Shown here piece after piece: positions 15,802 through 24,018 of a stretch of DNA of 64,000 nucleotides. Under the pieces are notes generated by a model that saw only the letters and a list, made by a program, of their open reading frames with translations, was not told the DNA's origin and ran no database searches. This DNA is from Algoriphagus sanaruensis (GTDB taxonomy: Bacteria; Bacteroidota; Bacteroidia; Cytophagales; Cyclobacteriaceae), in the NCBI RefSeq assembly GCF_001593605.1, contig NZ_CP012836.1, forward strand, positions 1,988,501-2,052,500. Direction: 5' to 3'. Position numbers and translations under genes: made by a program. The stretch's first letter is position 1; the number at the start of each line of letters is the position of its first letter.

Positions 15802-18321
15802 GTGCAAAATCTCTTTTCTGATCAGGATTTTTTTGACCCAAGCAGCGGAAATAATTTCGCTGATATTATCCTGCCTGTTCCGATTCCGAGGATGTTCACC
15901 TATAAGATTCCCAAGAATCTGCAGCCCCAAATTCAAATCGGCCTGCGGGTAATCGTGCAGTTTGGGAAGAAAAAAGTCCTCACCGGAATCATCGGAAAAG
16001 TGCATAATAAGCCGCCTCAAGCCTATGAGGCAAAGCCGATTTTAGACATTTTGGACGACCAGCCTAGTGTTAATCCACTTCAAATTCGATTTTGGTTTTG
16101 GATGGCGGAGTACTATTTCTGCCATATCGGAGAGGTGATGTTTGCCTCGATACCCTCCGGACTCCGGCTTTCTTCCGAAAGTAAAATTCAGGCTAATCCA
16201 AATTTCGACCTTGAAACCAGCAAGTATCCGCTAGACGTCCGTGAGGAGAAAATCCTTGAGGCGCTCGAAAAAAAGGAAGAATTGAGCTATGAGGATTGTG
16301 AGGAAATCCTGGGTGTAAAAACGATTCACCCGATTTTAAAAAGCTTGGTTGCCAAAGAAGCCATTTTGATTTTTGAAAAAGTCCAAGAAAAATACACGCC
16401 AAAGGTAGAAACCCGAATTCGTCTCAAGGAAGAATTTGTCCAATCCAAAGGGGCATTGGAAGCGATTTTTGAGGCAGTTCAGGGAAAGCCCAAGCAGGAA
16501 TCGATTCTCTTGAAATACCTACGAGATGTTCCTGTTTTCAATAAACCGAAGCTTAATGAAAAAGGAGTGGACAAGGCTTCTTTGCTCGAGGAGGGAGATT
16601 CTGAAAGTTCACTGAAAACGCTGATCAAAAACGGGGTCTTCGAAAGTTTCAAGCATGTCGTCAACCGCATCGATGAAGAGGAGGCTGAACGCGAGGCTTC
16701 CCTGCTATCTTCGACTCAGCAGGTCGCTTTCGATGAGATAAAGACTCATTTTGAATCGAAACAGTCGGTCCTCCTTCATGGAGTGACTGGATCAGGAAAG
16801 ACAGAAATCTACATCAAACTGATTCAGGAAGTTTTAGAAAGTGGATCCCAGGTCCTGATGCTTTTGCCAGAAATCGCCTTGACGACTCAGATTGTAGGTC
16901 GATTGAAACAAGTCTTCGGTTCGCAAATGGGTGTTTACCATTCCAAGTATTCAGACAATGAGCGCGTGGAGGTTTGGAATGGAGTGCTTTCGGGACGTTT
17001 TCCATTTGTGGTTGGGGTGAGATCCTCGATTTTTCTTCCATTTGACAGTTTGGGTTTGGTGATTGTAGATGAGGAACATGAGCCGAGTTACAAGCAATTT
17101 GACCCAGCTCCGCGGTTTCATGCCCGAGATGCGGCAATTATGCTGGCCTATTTCCATCAAGCCAAGACCCTTTTGGGTTCAGCGACACCTTCTTTTGAAT
17201 CCTATTACAATGCCAACCAGGGAAAATACGGCTATGTGCAGCTATCCCATCGATTTGGAGATGCGAGCCTTCCTGAGTTTTTCCTGTCCAATATTTCCGC
17301 CGATCGAAAAAAGAACTTGCTCAAACTGGATTCCACTCGGTTGCTTCGTGAAAAGATCCAACACGCGCTAGATCAGCAACAGCAGGTGATCATTTTCCAA
17401 AACCGAAGAGGCTATTCCCCTTACGTGCAATGTGAAGATTGTAGCTGGACTGGGCAATGCGTGCAGTGTGATGTAAGTCTGACTTACCATCAGTTTGCGG
17501 AGGAGTTGCGATGCCATTATTGTGGGTATAAGGAGAAAATTCCGAGTTCCTGCCCGGCCTGTGGAAGTACCCAGCTAAGTACCCAGGGAATGGGAACAGA
17601 GCGAATTGAAGAGTCTTTGAGTTTGTTATTTCCGGAAGCAAGAATGGGGCGGATGGATTTGGATACGACTCGGAGTAAGTATGGCTACCAGCGATTGTTG
17701 GACGAATTTGCAGCTGGCCAGATTGATATTTTGGTTGGCACTCAGATGATCACCAAGGGATTGGATTTTGGAAAGGTGACGGTCGTGGGGATTTGGGATG
17801 GAGATCGGATTTTGAATTTCCCTGATTTCCGGGCCGGAGAACGAGCCTATCAGCAAATTACGCAAGTGGCAGGAAGAGCAGGGCGTCGGGACATTCAGGG
17901 TCAGGTGGTGATTCAGAGTAGAAACCCCGATCAGGAGCTTTTTCAGAAGGTTATTCAGGGCGATTATTTTGAATTTTTCCGTCAGGAAATGATCGATCGA
18001 AAGAAGTACTATTATCCCCCATTTGTCAAGTTGGTCAAAATCACAACTCGGCATGCCGATGCAAAAACCGCCGAAAAAGCAGCTCACGCCCTCCATTACC
18101 AGATGGCGAATGTAGCGGTGAAAAAGATTGTTTTGGGTCCGGAAAAAGGAATTATTGCCCGTATCAAAAATCAATATCAGTACGAGAGCTTGATCAAACT
18201 GGACCGACAGGGTGCTACCCAATCGGTCTTCAAAGAAAACTTAGCCCGAATCATTGAAGAGCTTCAATCCGTTCCCGAATTCCGATCCGTTCGGTGGGTG
18301 GTGGATGTTGATCCTAGCTAA
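15802..18321 (+). CDS. priA: primosomal protein N' (PriA), replication-restart helicase
   Basis: An 839-residue 3'-to-5' DNA helicase that reloads the replisome at stalled forks. The N-terminal 3'-DNA-binding domain starts at FADIILPVPIPRMFTYKIP. Helicase motifs are intact: Walker A GVTGSGKTEIY, DEEH box in VIVDEEHEPSYKQ, motif III GSATPS, motif VI QVAGRAGR. The eight zinc-binding cysteines of PriA are visible between about residues 548 and 593 (CEDC, CVQC, CHYC, CPAC). Start is GTG at 15802; a stop codon sits just upstream, and the next ATG would delete the DNA-binding domain. Coupled to the DUF255 gene, 3 bp apart. Confidence 0.96.
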   Translation: MQNLFSDQDFFDPSSGNNFADIILPVPIPRMFTYKIPKNLQPQIQIGLRVIVQFGKKKVLTGIIGKVHNKPPQAYEAKPILDILDDQPSVNPLQIRFWFWMAEYYFCHIGEVMFASIPSGLRLSSESKIQANPNFDLETSKYPLDVREEKILEALEKKEELSYEDCEEILGVKTIHPILKSLVAKEAILIFEKVQEKYTPKVETRIRLKEEFVQSKGALEAIFEAVQGKPKQESILLKYLRDVPVFNKPKLNEKGVDKASLLEEGDSESSLKTLIKNGVFESFKHVVNRIDEEEAEREASLLSSTQQVAFDEIKTHFESKQSVLLHGVTGSGKTEIYIKLIQEVLESGSQVLMLLPEIALTTQIVGRLKQVFGSQMGVYHSKYSDNERVEVWNGVLSGRFPFVVGVRSSIFLPFDSLGLVIVDEEHEPSYKQFDPAPRFHARDAAIMLAYFHQAKTLLGSATPSFESYYNANQGKYGYVQLSHRFGDASLPEFFLSNISADRKKNLLKLDSTRLLREKIQHALDQQQQVIIFQNRRGYSPYVQCEDCSWTGQCVQCDVSLTYHQFAEELRCHYCGYKEKIPSSCPACGSTQLSTQGMGTERIEESLSLLFPEARMGRMDLDTTRSKYGYQRLLDEFAAGQIDILVGTQMITKGLDFGKVTVVGIWDGDRILNFPDFRAGERAYQQITQVAGRAGRRDIQGQVVIQSRNPDQELFQKVIQGDYFEFFRQEMIDRKKYYYPPFVKLVKITTRHADAKTAEKAAHALHYQMANVAVKKIVLGPEKGIIARIKNQYQYESLIKLDRQGATQSVFKENLARIIEELQSVPEFRSVRWVVDVDPS

Positions 18322-18391
18322 TTCAAATCAATTTTTCACTTTTTTGGAGGGCATTGTAGCGATTCTTTTCTTTGTCACGTACTTGATATCG

Positions 18392-18421
18392 AAATCGGCA
18401 GAGAATGCAAGCCGATTTTAA
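18392..18421 (+). terminator. probable terminator after priA
   Basis: AAATCGGC (18392-18399) pairs with GCCGATTT (18411-18418) around an 11-base loop, with a short T-run. It lies 70 bp after priA and before the sigma-factor gene. The weak T tract lowers confidence. Confidence 0.4.
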
Positions 18422-18457
18422 CCAGAGGAATTCCCGCGCGAAATAGATCTTATTGAG

Positions 18458-19006
18458 TTGAATTTAACGGATGCCGAATTGATTGCCGGTTGCAAACGGC
18501 GGTCAAGAAAACATGAGGAGTTGTTTTTCAAACGCTACTATGGCTATGTCATGGGGATTAGTTTATCCTATGCCAAAAGCCGGGATATCGCTTTGGAAAT
18601 CACCAATGACACCTTCCTCAAAGGCTTTGATTCGCTTCAAAAGATTCAGGAGATTCCTTCTCCCAAAGCATGGCTGAGAAGAATCTGCGTCAATACCGCC
18701 ATCGACTATTACCGCCGCCACAAGAAATTTCAAAATCATACCGAAGCAGATGGAGACACTCCAGTCTTTGATCCGGTCTATGCGCCTGATCAGATGAACT
18801 ATCAAGAATTGATTCGTCTGATTCAGCACTTGCCCGAGGATCATCAGCTGGTGTTTAATCTCTATGAAGTAGAAGGGTACAGCCATCGGGAAATCGCCGA
18901 GCGGTTGGAGATTACGGAGAGTTCTTCCCGCGTGTATCTCACTCGGGCCAAGACCAGGTTAAGACAATTGATTCAAAATCATTTTAAAGAATATGCAGGA
19001 CGATAA
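18458..19006 (+). CDS. ECF-type RNA polymerase sigma factor
   Basis: A 182-residue sigma-70-family extracytoplasmic function sigma factor. Region 2 covers about residues 20-90 (LFFKRYYGYVMG, then SPKAWLRRICVNTAIDYYRR) and region 4 about 115-175 with the helix-turn-helix YSHREIAERLEITESSSRVYL. The likely start is TTG at 18458, giving the usual LTDAELIAGC opening; no in-frame ATG sits near. The last 14 bp overlap the next gene, whose membrane-anchored product is probably its anti-sigma partner. It would direct a small regulon, possibly including the next gene. Confidence 0.9.
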   Translation: MNLTDAELIAGCKRRSRKHEELFFKRYYGYVMGISLSYAKSRDIALEITNDTFLKGFDSLQKIQEIPSPKAWLRRICVNTAIDYYRRHKKFQNHTEADGDTPVFDPVYAPDQMNYQELIRLIQHLPEDHQLVFNLYEVEGYSHREIAERLEITESSSRVYLTRAKTRLRQLIQNHFKEYAGR

Positions 19007-20300
19007 TCAAGAAAAGAAACTCGGCGACCTGCTCCGACAGCATCAGGAAAACCAAGCCCATCCTTACGAGGAGGGAGCTTGGGAATCATTTGAGCGATAC
19101 CGTCAACCCAAGATTCGCCCGATTTGGTATTGGGCAGGGGGAATTGCGGCTTCGTTCCTGCTACTATGGGCAGTAGGAAGTGTGATTTGGTCCGATACCG
19201 ATCCAAGCTCTTCCCAAGAGATCGAATACCTCACAGCGAATCGATCTCAAGAAGAAAATGAGGGGCCTCCAAAGTCGGTAGAAAGCGAAGCTAAAATCTC
19301 TTCCTCCAATGGAAATTTGCAGGATGAAACACAGAGCTTCAGTACAGAAACCGGCCAGACCGAAAGCCTCCAAGTAAAGACCGGAACCCAAGGAAAAAAA
19401 GCAAAAAGTAGTGAGTCCAAAACTCCGAAGACGCTTTCCCCAGAATTAGCCACTGGATTGGCTTTGGTAGAGAGACCAAAGGAATCTCTGGAAGAGCGAG
19501 TCATCGTTTCTGTTCAAGAAGATCAATCTAATCCGAAAACTTCCGCAGAGGAAATTGCCCCCACCTATTTGTCCGAAGAGGAAGCCAAAGCCAAATTGAT
19601 GGCGCAAGTAGGTGAGGAAATGCTTGAAGAAGATCAAAAAGAATCTAAATCAGGTAAGTCCTTGGCTCTTGGGTTTGGTTCAGGATTTGGAGCCTCTGGA
19701 GGAGATGAACCTTCTTCTGGATCAAGTTTGAATCTCGGCGTATTGATGGGCTTGGATTTAGGGGAGAAGTTGACGATCAGTTCCGGCTTAGGTGTCAATT
19801 ACTTCAATCAGGCCAGTGAGCGTCAGCTTTATGCCCAGGCAGCGGGCTTTGCTTCGGCAGTCAGAGAAACTCAGGAGGTGCGTCAGGTCCAGGTGGATAT
19901 CCCTTTATACGTTACCTATCCGGTTACTTCGAATGGAACAATCAGTGTACAAGCGGGCTTTTCAAATTTGATTGCGTTTAACCAAAGCGCTCAACTCGAA
20001 TCCAATTATACCCGACAGATAGCGGTTGCAGATACTGAATCAGCCTTTAGCAATACGCTTAAACTCCAGTCTCAACCGGTTACTCAAGTGAGTGAATTAC
20101 CAGTGCCAGATCAGCGATTTTATCCTTTTGCCACTGCCAATTTTGGAGTGAATATTCGAATTTTTGAGCGCCAACATACGAGTTACGCTTTGATGCCGTT
20201 TTACAATTATCCACTTCAGGAATTTGCCGGAGCGGGACAGAAGCTAGGATTTTATGGGGCATCTTTTAAGATTCTCTTCGGAAAAACCGGAAAAAAATAA
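18993..20300 (+). CDS. membrane-anchored anti-sigma-like protein with C-terminal beta-barrel-like domain
   Basis: A 435-residue protein with a short cytoplasmic N-terminus (about 45 residues, with GAWESFERYRQ typical of anti-sigma-like heads in this phylum), one transmembrane helix near residues 47-68, a long low-complexity Ser/Glu/Lys linker (about 70-220), and a C-terminal region from about 225 with alternating strands (ALGFGSGFGASGG, ISSGLGVNYFNQ, FYPFATANFGVNIRIF) like an outer-membrane-protein beta domain. The overlapping sigma-factor gene suggests the head binds sigma. How one polypeptide would span inner membrane and barrel domain is open. No enzyme motif seen. Confidence 0.7.
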   Translation: MQDDNQEKKLGDLLRQHQENQAHPYEEGAWESFERYRQPKIRPIWYWAGGIAASFLLLWAVGSVIWSDTDPSSSQEIEYLTANRSQEENEGPPKSVESEAKISSSNGNLQDETQSFSTETGQTESLQVKTGTQGKKAKSSESKTPKTLSPELATGLALVERPKESLEERVIVSVQEDQSNPKTSAEEIAPTYLSEEEAKAKLMAQVGEEMLEEDQKESKSGKSLALGFGSGFGASGGDEPSSGSSLNLGVLMGLDLGEKLTISSGLGVNYFNQASERQLYAQAAGFASAVRETQEVRQVQVDIPLYVTYPVTSNGTISVQAGFSNLIAFNQSAQLESNYTRQIAVADTESAFSNTLKLQSQPVTQVSELPVPDQRFYPFATANFGVNIRIFERQHTSYALMPFYNYPLQEFAGAGQKLGFYGASFKILFGKTGKK

Positions 20301-20322
20301 GTGCTGAATTCTAAACCAACTG

Positions 20323-20355
20323 AACCACCCAGAAGGAATTTTGGGTGGTTTTTTT
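20323..20355 (+). terminator. terminator of the sigma-factor operon
   Basis: AACCACCCA (20323-20331) pairs with TGGGTGGTT (20342-20350), followed by a T-run. It sits 23 bp after the anti-sigma-like gene. The palindrome AGACCTGTCAGGTCT follows at 20356-20370. Confidence 0.8.
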
Positions 20356-20373
20356 AGACCTGTCAGGTCTTAT

Positions 20374-20408
20374 CAAAAAAAATCCCGAGACCTGTTATTG
20401 GCCTCGGG
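20374..20408 (-). terminator. terminator of the DUF4397 gene
   Basis: Read on the minus strand, CCCGAGGCC (20408-20400) pairs with GGTCTCGGG (20392-20384), with one mispair, and is followed by a run of T. It lies 26 bp beyond the stop of the gene at 20435. Confidence 0.75.
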
Positions 20409-20434
20409 GGAAGTAGTTTAAAAAGTACCCAGTG

Positions 20435-21154
20435 TTAGAAATCGATGTAATTGGTGATCAGTTGGAGGTCCAGCTTTTTGCTTCCGCTGGCTTCACTTTT
20501 TAATCCGCGTAAAATCAGCGTGTACACTCGATTGCCTTTCAATTCGAGTGTTCCGGTAGAAATCAAGTTTTCTCCATCCGCAGACTTTATGGTCAAGGTG
20601 GTGGAGCCTGGGCTGAGCGATGAGAAATCACTGATGGACTTGAATTCCGCTTGACTGAGAACCGGAGTTGCACTACCACTTACTTCGAGTGACACGGCTC
20701 CCGCATCGGGAGAAAGGTGAACCAGTCGAAGTTGAGCCTCTGCCGCAGTCGGATCTTCCCATTGGTCTTGCGTTAAAATCGCTTCATAGCCATCCACTTC
20801 TTCCACCAAAAACACCGAGTAGACCGTGTCTGCCTTCAGTTCAAATTCACGTTCCAACAGCGAAGTGGCCGAATTAAAGGAGGCAAATCGGAAATCTCTT
20901 TTTCCCGGATAAAAAGCGCTGTAGGCCAGCCATTCCGAATAGTTGAGCGGAACAGGATTGACTAGATTGGAATTGGCGGAAATCTGTACTCCCGGTGCAT
21001 CAGGAGCACCGTTGTAGACGGAAACAAATGCGGCAGGCGGTAGATCGGCAGAATTTAATTCTGGTAAGCATGCCGTCGCCAATACCACTGTTCCGGCCAA
21101 AAGTCCCAATTTTCCCAAAGTTTGACGGGATAAAAGTTGAAACGGGTTCTTCAT
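20435..21154 (-). CDS. DUF4397 domain lipoprotein
   Basis: A 239-residue probable lipoprotein. The N-terminus has a basic stretch, a hydrophobic core and a lipobox-like end ATAC, so it should be exported and lipid-anchored. The body is a DUF4397 domain: AAFVSVYNGAPDAPGVQI and the repeat-like LRLVHLSPDAGAVSLEV are family hallmarks. I chose the ATG at 21154, because the longer reading to 21244 only adds an unconserved tail in front of the signal sequence. Transcribed alone, divergently from the pyruvate-kinase-like gene. DUF4397 proteins have no established function; a cell-surface structural role is possible. Confidence 0.8.
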   Translation of the reverse strand: MKNPFQLLSRQTLGKLGLLAGTVVLATACLPELNSADLPPAAFVSVYNGAPDAPGVQISANSNLVNPVPLNYSEWLAYSAFYPGKRDFRFASFNSATSLLEREFELKADTVYSVFLVEEVDGYEAILTQDQWEDPTAAEAQLRLVHLSPDAGAVSLEVSGSATPVLSQAEFKSISDFSSLSPGSTTLTIKSADGENLISTGTLELKGNRVYTLILRGLKSEASGSKKLDLQLITNYIDF

Positions 21155-21331
21155 TTGTAGTAGGTTTAGTTTAAATACATGAGCAAGACGAGTATGCCAT
21201 TTCATTCGCTTCAATAGTTTTAAAAAAATCTTCACCTCCTTCAAAAATTCAGAAATCTAAGTCTTGAAATTCGACGTAAACGCTATGGATTTGGGTGAAT
21301 TTGTGGAACTTGTGCTACTACTCTGAATATC

Positions 21332-22798
21332 ATGTCTACTCCGCTGCTTGAGCAAATTTCCTTTGAACTGAAGAGCCTTCAAGGCTCCATGTTGGAGGCA
21401 TCTGCTCGTTTTCAGGATCGTATTTCTGAATTGGCTCCCGTTAATATCAACTCTGCCCGAAATCTGATCCATTACTTGGTGCTTCGGAATACAGCGGCTC
21501 AGGACTTGCAGTATCAGCTTCATGAATTAGGCCTATCCTCCTTGGCAAGCTGCGAGAGTCATACCTTAAGACAAATTCAGGTGACTTTGGAGCGATTGGG
21601 AGTTGAGATTAATTCACCTTGTCCGTGTACGATGACTTTTGGCGCCCAAAAAATAGAGGATGGAAGAGAACGACTCTTTGGGCCGAAGGCTGCAGATTGG
21701 TCCAACTCGGTAATGGTGACCTTCGATAAGAGTTTTTTGGATCAGCCGGAATGGATTTTACGGCTGATGCAAAATGGCATGACTGTGGCCCGAATCAACT
21801 GTGCTCATGATGATGAAAAAACATGGATCCAATTGGTGCAGGCCATTCGAAAGGTTAGTAAGGAATCAGGTTTGTCCTGTGCGATCCATGTGGATTTAGC
21901 AGGTCCCAAGCTTCGAACCCTTTTGTTGAAAAAAGGAAAATCAGCGGGACGAGTCAAACTTGAGCCTGGACAATCGCTTTGGTTGAGCGATTCAGGGGCG
22001 GGTTTTTCTGGAAAAGACGTGGTGATCAGTCCACAGGAAGAGGGAGTGATTGGAAGTTTGAAAGTGGGAGAGCGTGTTTATATGGACGATGGATTGATTC
22101 TCTGTCGGGTAGAAAAAATGACCGATCGAGGAGCAAAACTTTTGGTGGAGCGCGTTTCTACCAAGAAGTTCCAACTGAAAAATGAAAAGGGGATGAATTT
22201 TCCCGATTCTAGTTTGGCGATTCCATCCCTAACCGAATACGACGAAAGCTGTTTATCCTTTGTGGCAAACTATGCCGATACAGTAGGTTTTTCATTTGTC
22301 CGGATGCCAAGCGATATTGAACTCCTTCGTGACAAGCTAAGCAAACGAACCGACCGGGAAATTCCAATTATTCTCAAAATCGAAACCCGAGAGGCCGTGG
22401 AGCATTTGCCTGATCTGTTATTGGAAGGGATGAGATCACCTGATTTTGGGGTGATGATCGCAAGGGGAGATTTGGCGGTGGAGGTAGGATTTGAGCGATT
22501 GGTAGAGATTCAAGAGGAAATTTCTTGGCTTTGCGAGGCCGCTCATGTGCCGGTGATTTGGGCTACACAGGTATTGGAATCCTTGCATAAGTCAGGGGTG
22601 GCAACCCGTGCTGAAATCACCGATGCCGGTCGGGCAGCCTTGGCTGAATGCATCATGATCAACAAAGGTCCACATACGCTGGAGGTTCTACGATCTCTCC
22701 GAGAAATCGCCCATAAAAGCCGAGCTCAAAAGATCAAGAACCGATTGATTTTCCGTCCATTGAAAATTGCAGAGCGATTTTTTGAGGTAAATAAGTAG
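21332..22798 (+). CDS. atypical pyruvate kinase-like protein
   Basis: A 488-residue protein. Residues from about 128 form the pyruvate-kinase TIM barrel: ARINCAHDDEK matches the N-terminal phosphate/K+ site (RxNxSH in classical enzymes), HVDLAGPKLRT matches the core, and ILKIETREAV keeps the Lys-Glu pair; VMIARGDLAVEVG and ATQVLESL follow. It differs from PykF/PykA: the first ~110 residues are an extra helical domain, the DGTDAVMLSGETA segment is replaced by AECIMINKGPHT, and the C-terminal allosteric domain is absent. It could be a constitutive pyruvate kinase or act on another enol phosphate. Stand-alone gene. Confidence 0.8.
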   Translation: MSTPLLEQISFELKSLQGSMLEASARFQDRISELAPVNINSARNLIHYLVLRNTAAQDLQYQLHELGLSSLASCESHTLRQIQVTLERLGVEINSPCPCTMTFGAQKIEDGRERLFGPKAADWSNSVMVTFDKSFLDQPEWILRLMQNGMTVARINCAHDDEKTWIQLVQAIRKVSKESGLSCAIHVDLAGPKLRTLLLKKGKSAGRVKLEPGQSLWLSDSGAGFSGKDVVISPQEEGVIGSLKVGERVYMDDGLILCRVEKMTDRGAKLLVERVSTKKFQLKNEKGMNFPDSSLAIPSLTEYDESCLSFVANYADTVGFSFVRMPSDIELLRDKLSKRTDREIPIILKIETREAVEHLPDLLLEGMRSPDFGVMIARGDLAVEVGFERLVEIQEEISWLCEAAHVPVIWATQVLESLHKSGVATRAEITDAGRAALAECIMINKGPHTLEVLRSLREIAHKSRAQKIKNRLIFRPLKIAERFFEVNK

Positions 22799-22927
22799 GG
22801 GTTAAAAAATTTTGAGGGAGCTAAAGAAGCTTAGTCTTATTTCATTTAAAACCGATTAATTTCTATTTTGAAACCTAGGATTAAGTTGATTTTTTGCTTG
22901 AATCCAATTTTCTAAAAGCATGAATCC

Positions 22928-23902
22928 ATGGCTAAAAAGACGGGGGATCCTTTCTCCAAACTAGAGCAAGAGCGGAATCGGAAAGACTCAGGCTTTGGGA
23001 CCGCGACTACCAGTACTCGGGCTCGTTTGATACTTCCCGATGGAAGGTTTAATGTTATGCGAAACGGGCAATCTTTTTCAGCTCGGCTCAATCTCTATCA
23101 TCGATTGATTACCATGCCGGTCTTTGAATTTGTTTTGGTCATTGCTCTGGCGTATTTCCTGGTTAATCTGGTATTTGCAGGGATTTATTATTCGATAGGT
23201 CTCGAGCACCTCAGTGGGATAGATGAACAAACGAAATTTATTTCTCCGTTTTGGGGGGCATTTTTCTTCAGCAGCCAGACTTTGACTACAGTGGGTTATG
23301 GGCATATCAGTCCCCTGGGAAGCTTGACGAATGTGGTGGCGGCGATAGAAGCCTTGTTAGGATTAATGATGTTTGCCCTTATCACTGGCTTGGTTTATGG
23401 TCGATTTAGTACCCCAAGTCCAAAGATTTTATTTAGCCAGCATTTATTGGTTTCGCCGTACTTGGATATGAATGGATTGATGTTTCGTGTAGTCAATGAG
23501 CGAAATAGCCAACTGATCAATACTTCGGTGAATTTGATGATGAGTCGAAATGAGGCAGATAGCACGGGGAAATTGATTCGGAAATATTACAACTTAGCTC
23601 TGGAACGGGATTTTATTCAGTTTTTCTCCACAAGTTGGACGGTGGTCCATCCGATTACACCCGAAAGTCCATTTTTCAATGAAACCCCCGAAAGTTTGGC
23701 TGCATCGGATACTGAGATACTGGTTGCATTGGAAGGTCATAATGATGCCTATTCCAATTCAGTCCATGTCAGGACTTCCTATCTTTATTCTGAATTTGTC
23801 TGGGGGAGAAAGTTTGTGCCTATTTTATCCGAAAAAGGAAATGGATATCTAATCGATTTAAATAAGATTAATGAGACGGTTGAAGCCCCTTTAAATGTGT
23901 GA
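22928..23902 (+). CDS. inward-rectifier-type potassium channel (KirBac family)
   Basis: A 324-residue channel subunit. Two membrane helices flank the pore: about residues 62-86 and 136-158, with the pore helix and selectivity filter TTVGYGHISP near 118-127. The remaining ~160 residues form the cytoplasmic Ig-like Kir domain (LLVSPYLDMNGLMFRVVNERNSQL, where Kir channels have a similar segment). The N-terminal slide-helix region (NLYHRLITMPVFEF) is also present. It probably forms a tetramer in the inner membrane carrying K+ flux. Stand-alone gene closed by the hairpin at 23931. Confidence 0.92.
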   Translation: MAKKTGDPFSKLEQERNRKDSGFGTATTSTRARLILPDGRFNVMRNGQSFSARLNLYHRLITMPVFEFVLVIALAYFLVNLVFAGIYYSIGLEHLSGIDEQTKFISPFWGAFFFSSQTLTTVGYGHISPLGSLTNVVAAIEALLGLMMFALITGLVYGRFSTPSPKILFSQHLLVSPYLDMNGLMFRVVNERNSQLINTSVNLMMSRNEADSTGKLIRKYYNLALERDFIQFFSTSWTVVHPITPESPFFNETPESLAASDTEILVALEGHNDAYSNSVHVRTSYLYSEFVWGRKFVPILSEKGNGYLIDLNKINETVEAPLNV

Positions 23903-23930
23903 GGATACTTGAATCAATCTGTTCCCAAAC

Positions 23931-23966
23931 GAAAACAGCCCGAAGATTTCTCCTCGGGCTGTTTTC
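23931..23966. terminator. bidirectional terminator between the Kir channel and iorB-like genes
   Basis: A perfect 13-bp hairpin: GAAAACAGCCCGA (23931-23943) and TCGGGCTGTTTTC (23954-23966). The A/T ends give U-rich tails on both strands. It stands between two convergent genes. Confidence 0.8.
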
Positions 23967-24018
23967 GTTATATCGTTTTTGGCTTCAAACCTTTTGGGTT
24001 TTTGGAAACCCCAAAGGA

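Noticed and set aside
20356..20370. Palindrome AGACCTGTCAGGTCT between two terminators
   Set aside because: Short and lies between well-supported terminators; could be a site but nothing supports a function.
21155..21244. 30-residue extension of the DUF4397 protein
   Set aside because: It would put a basic, unconserved tail before the lipoprotein signal; ATG at 21154 starts the signal peptide.
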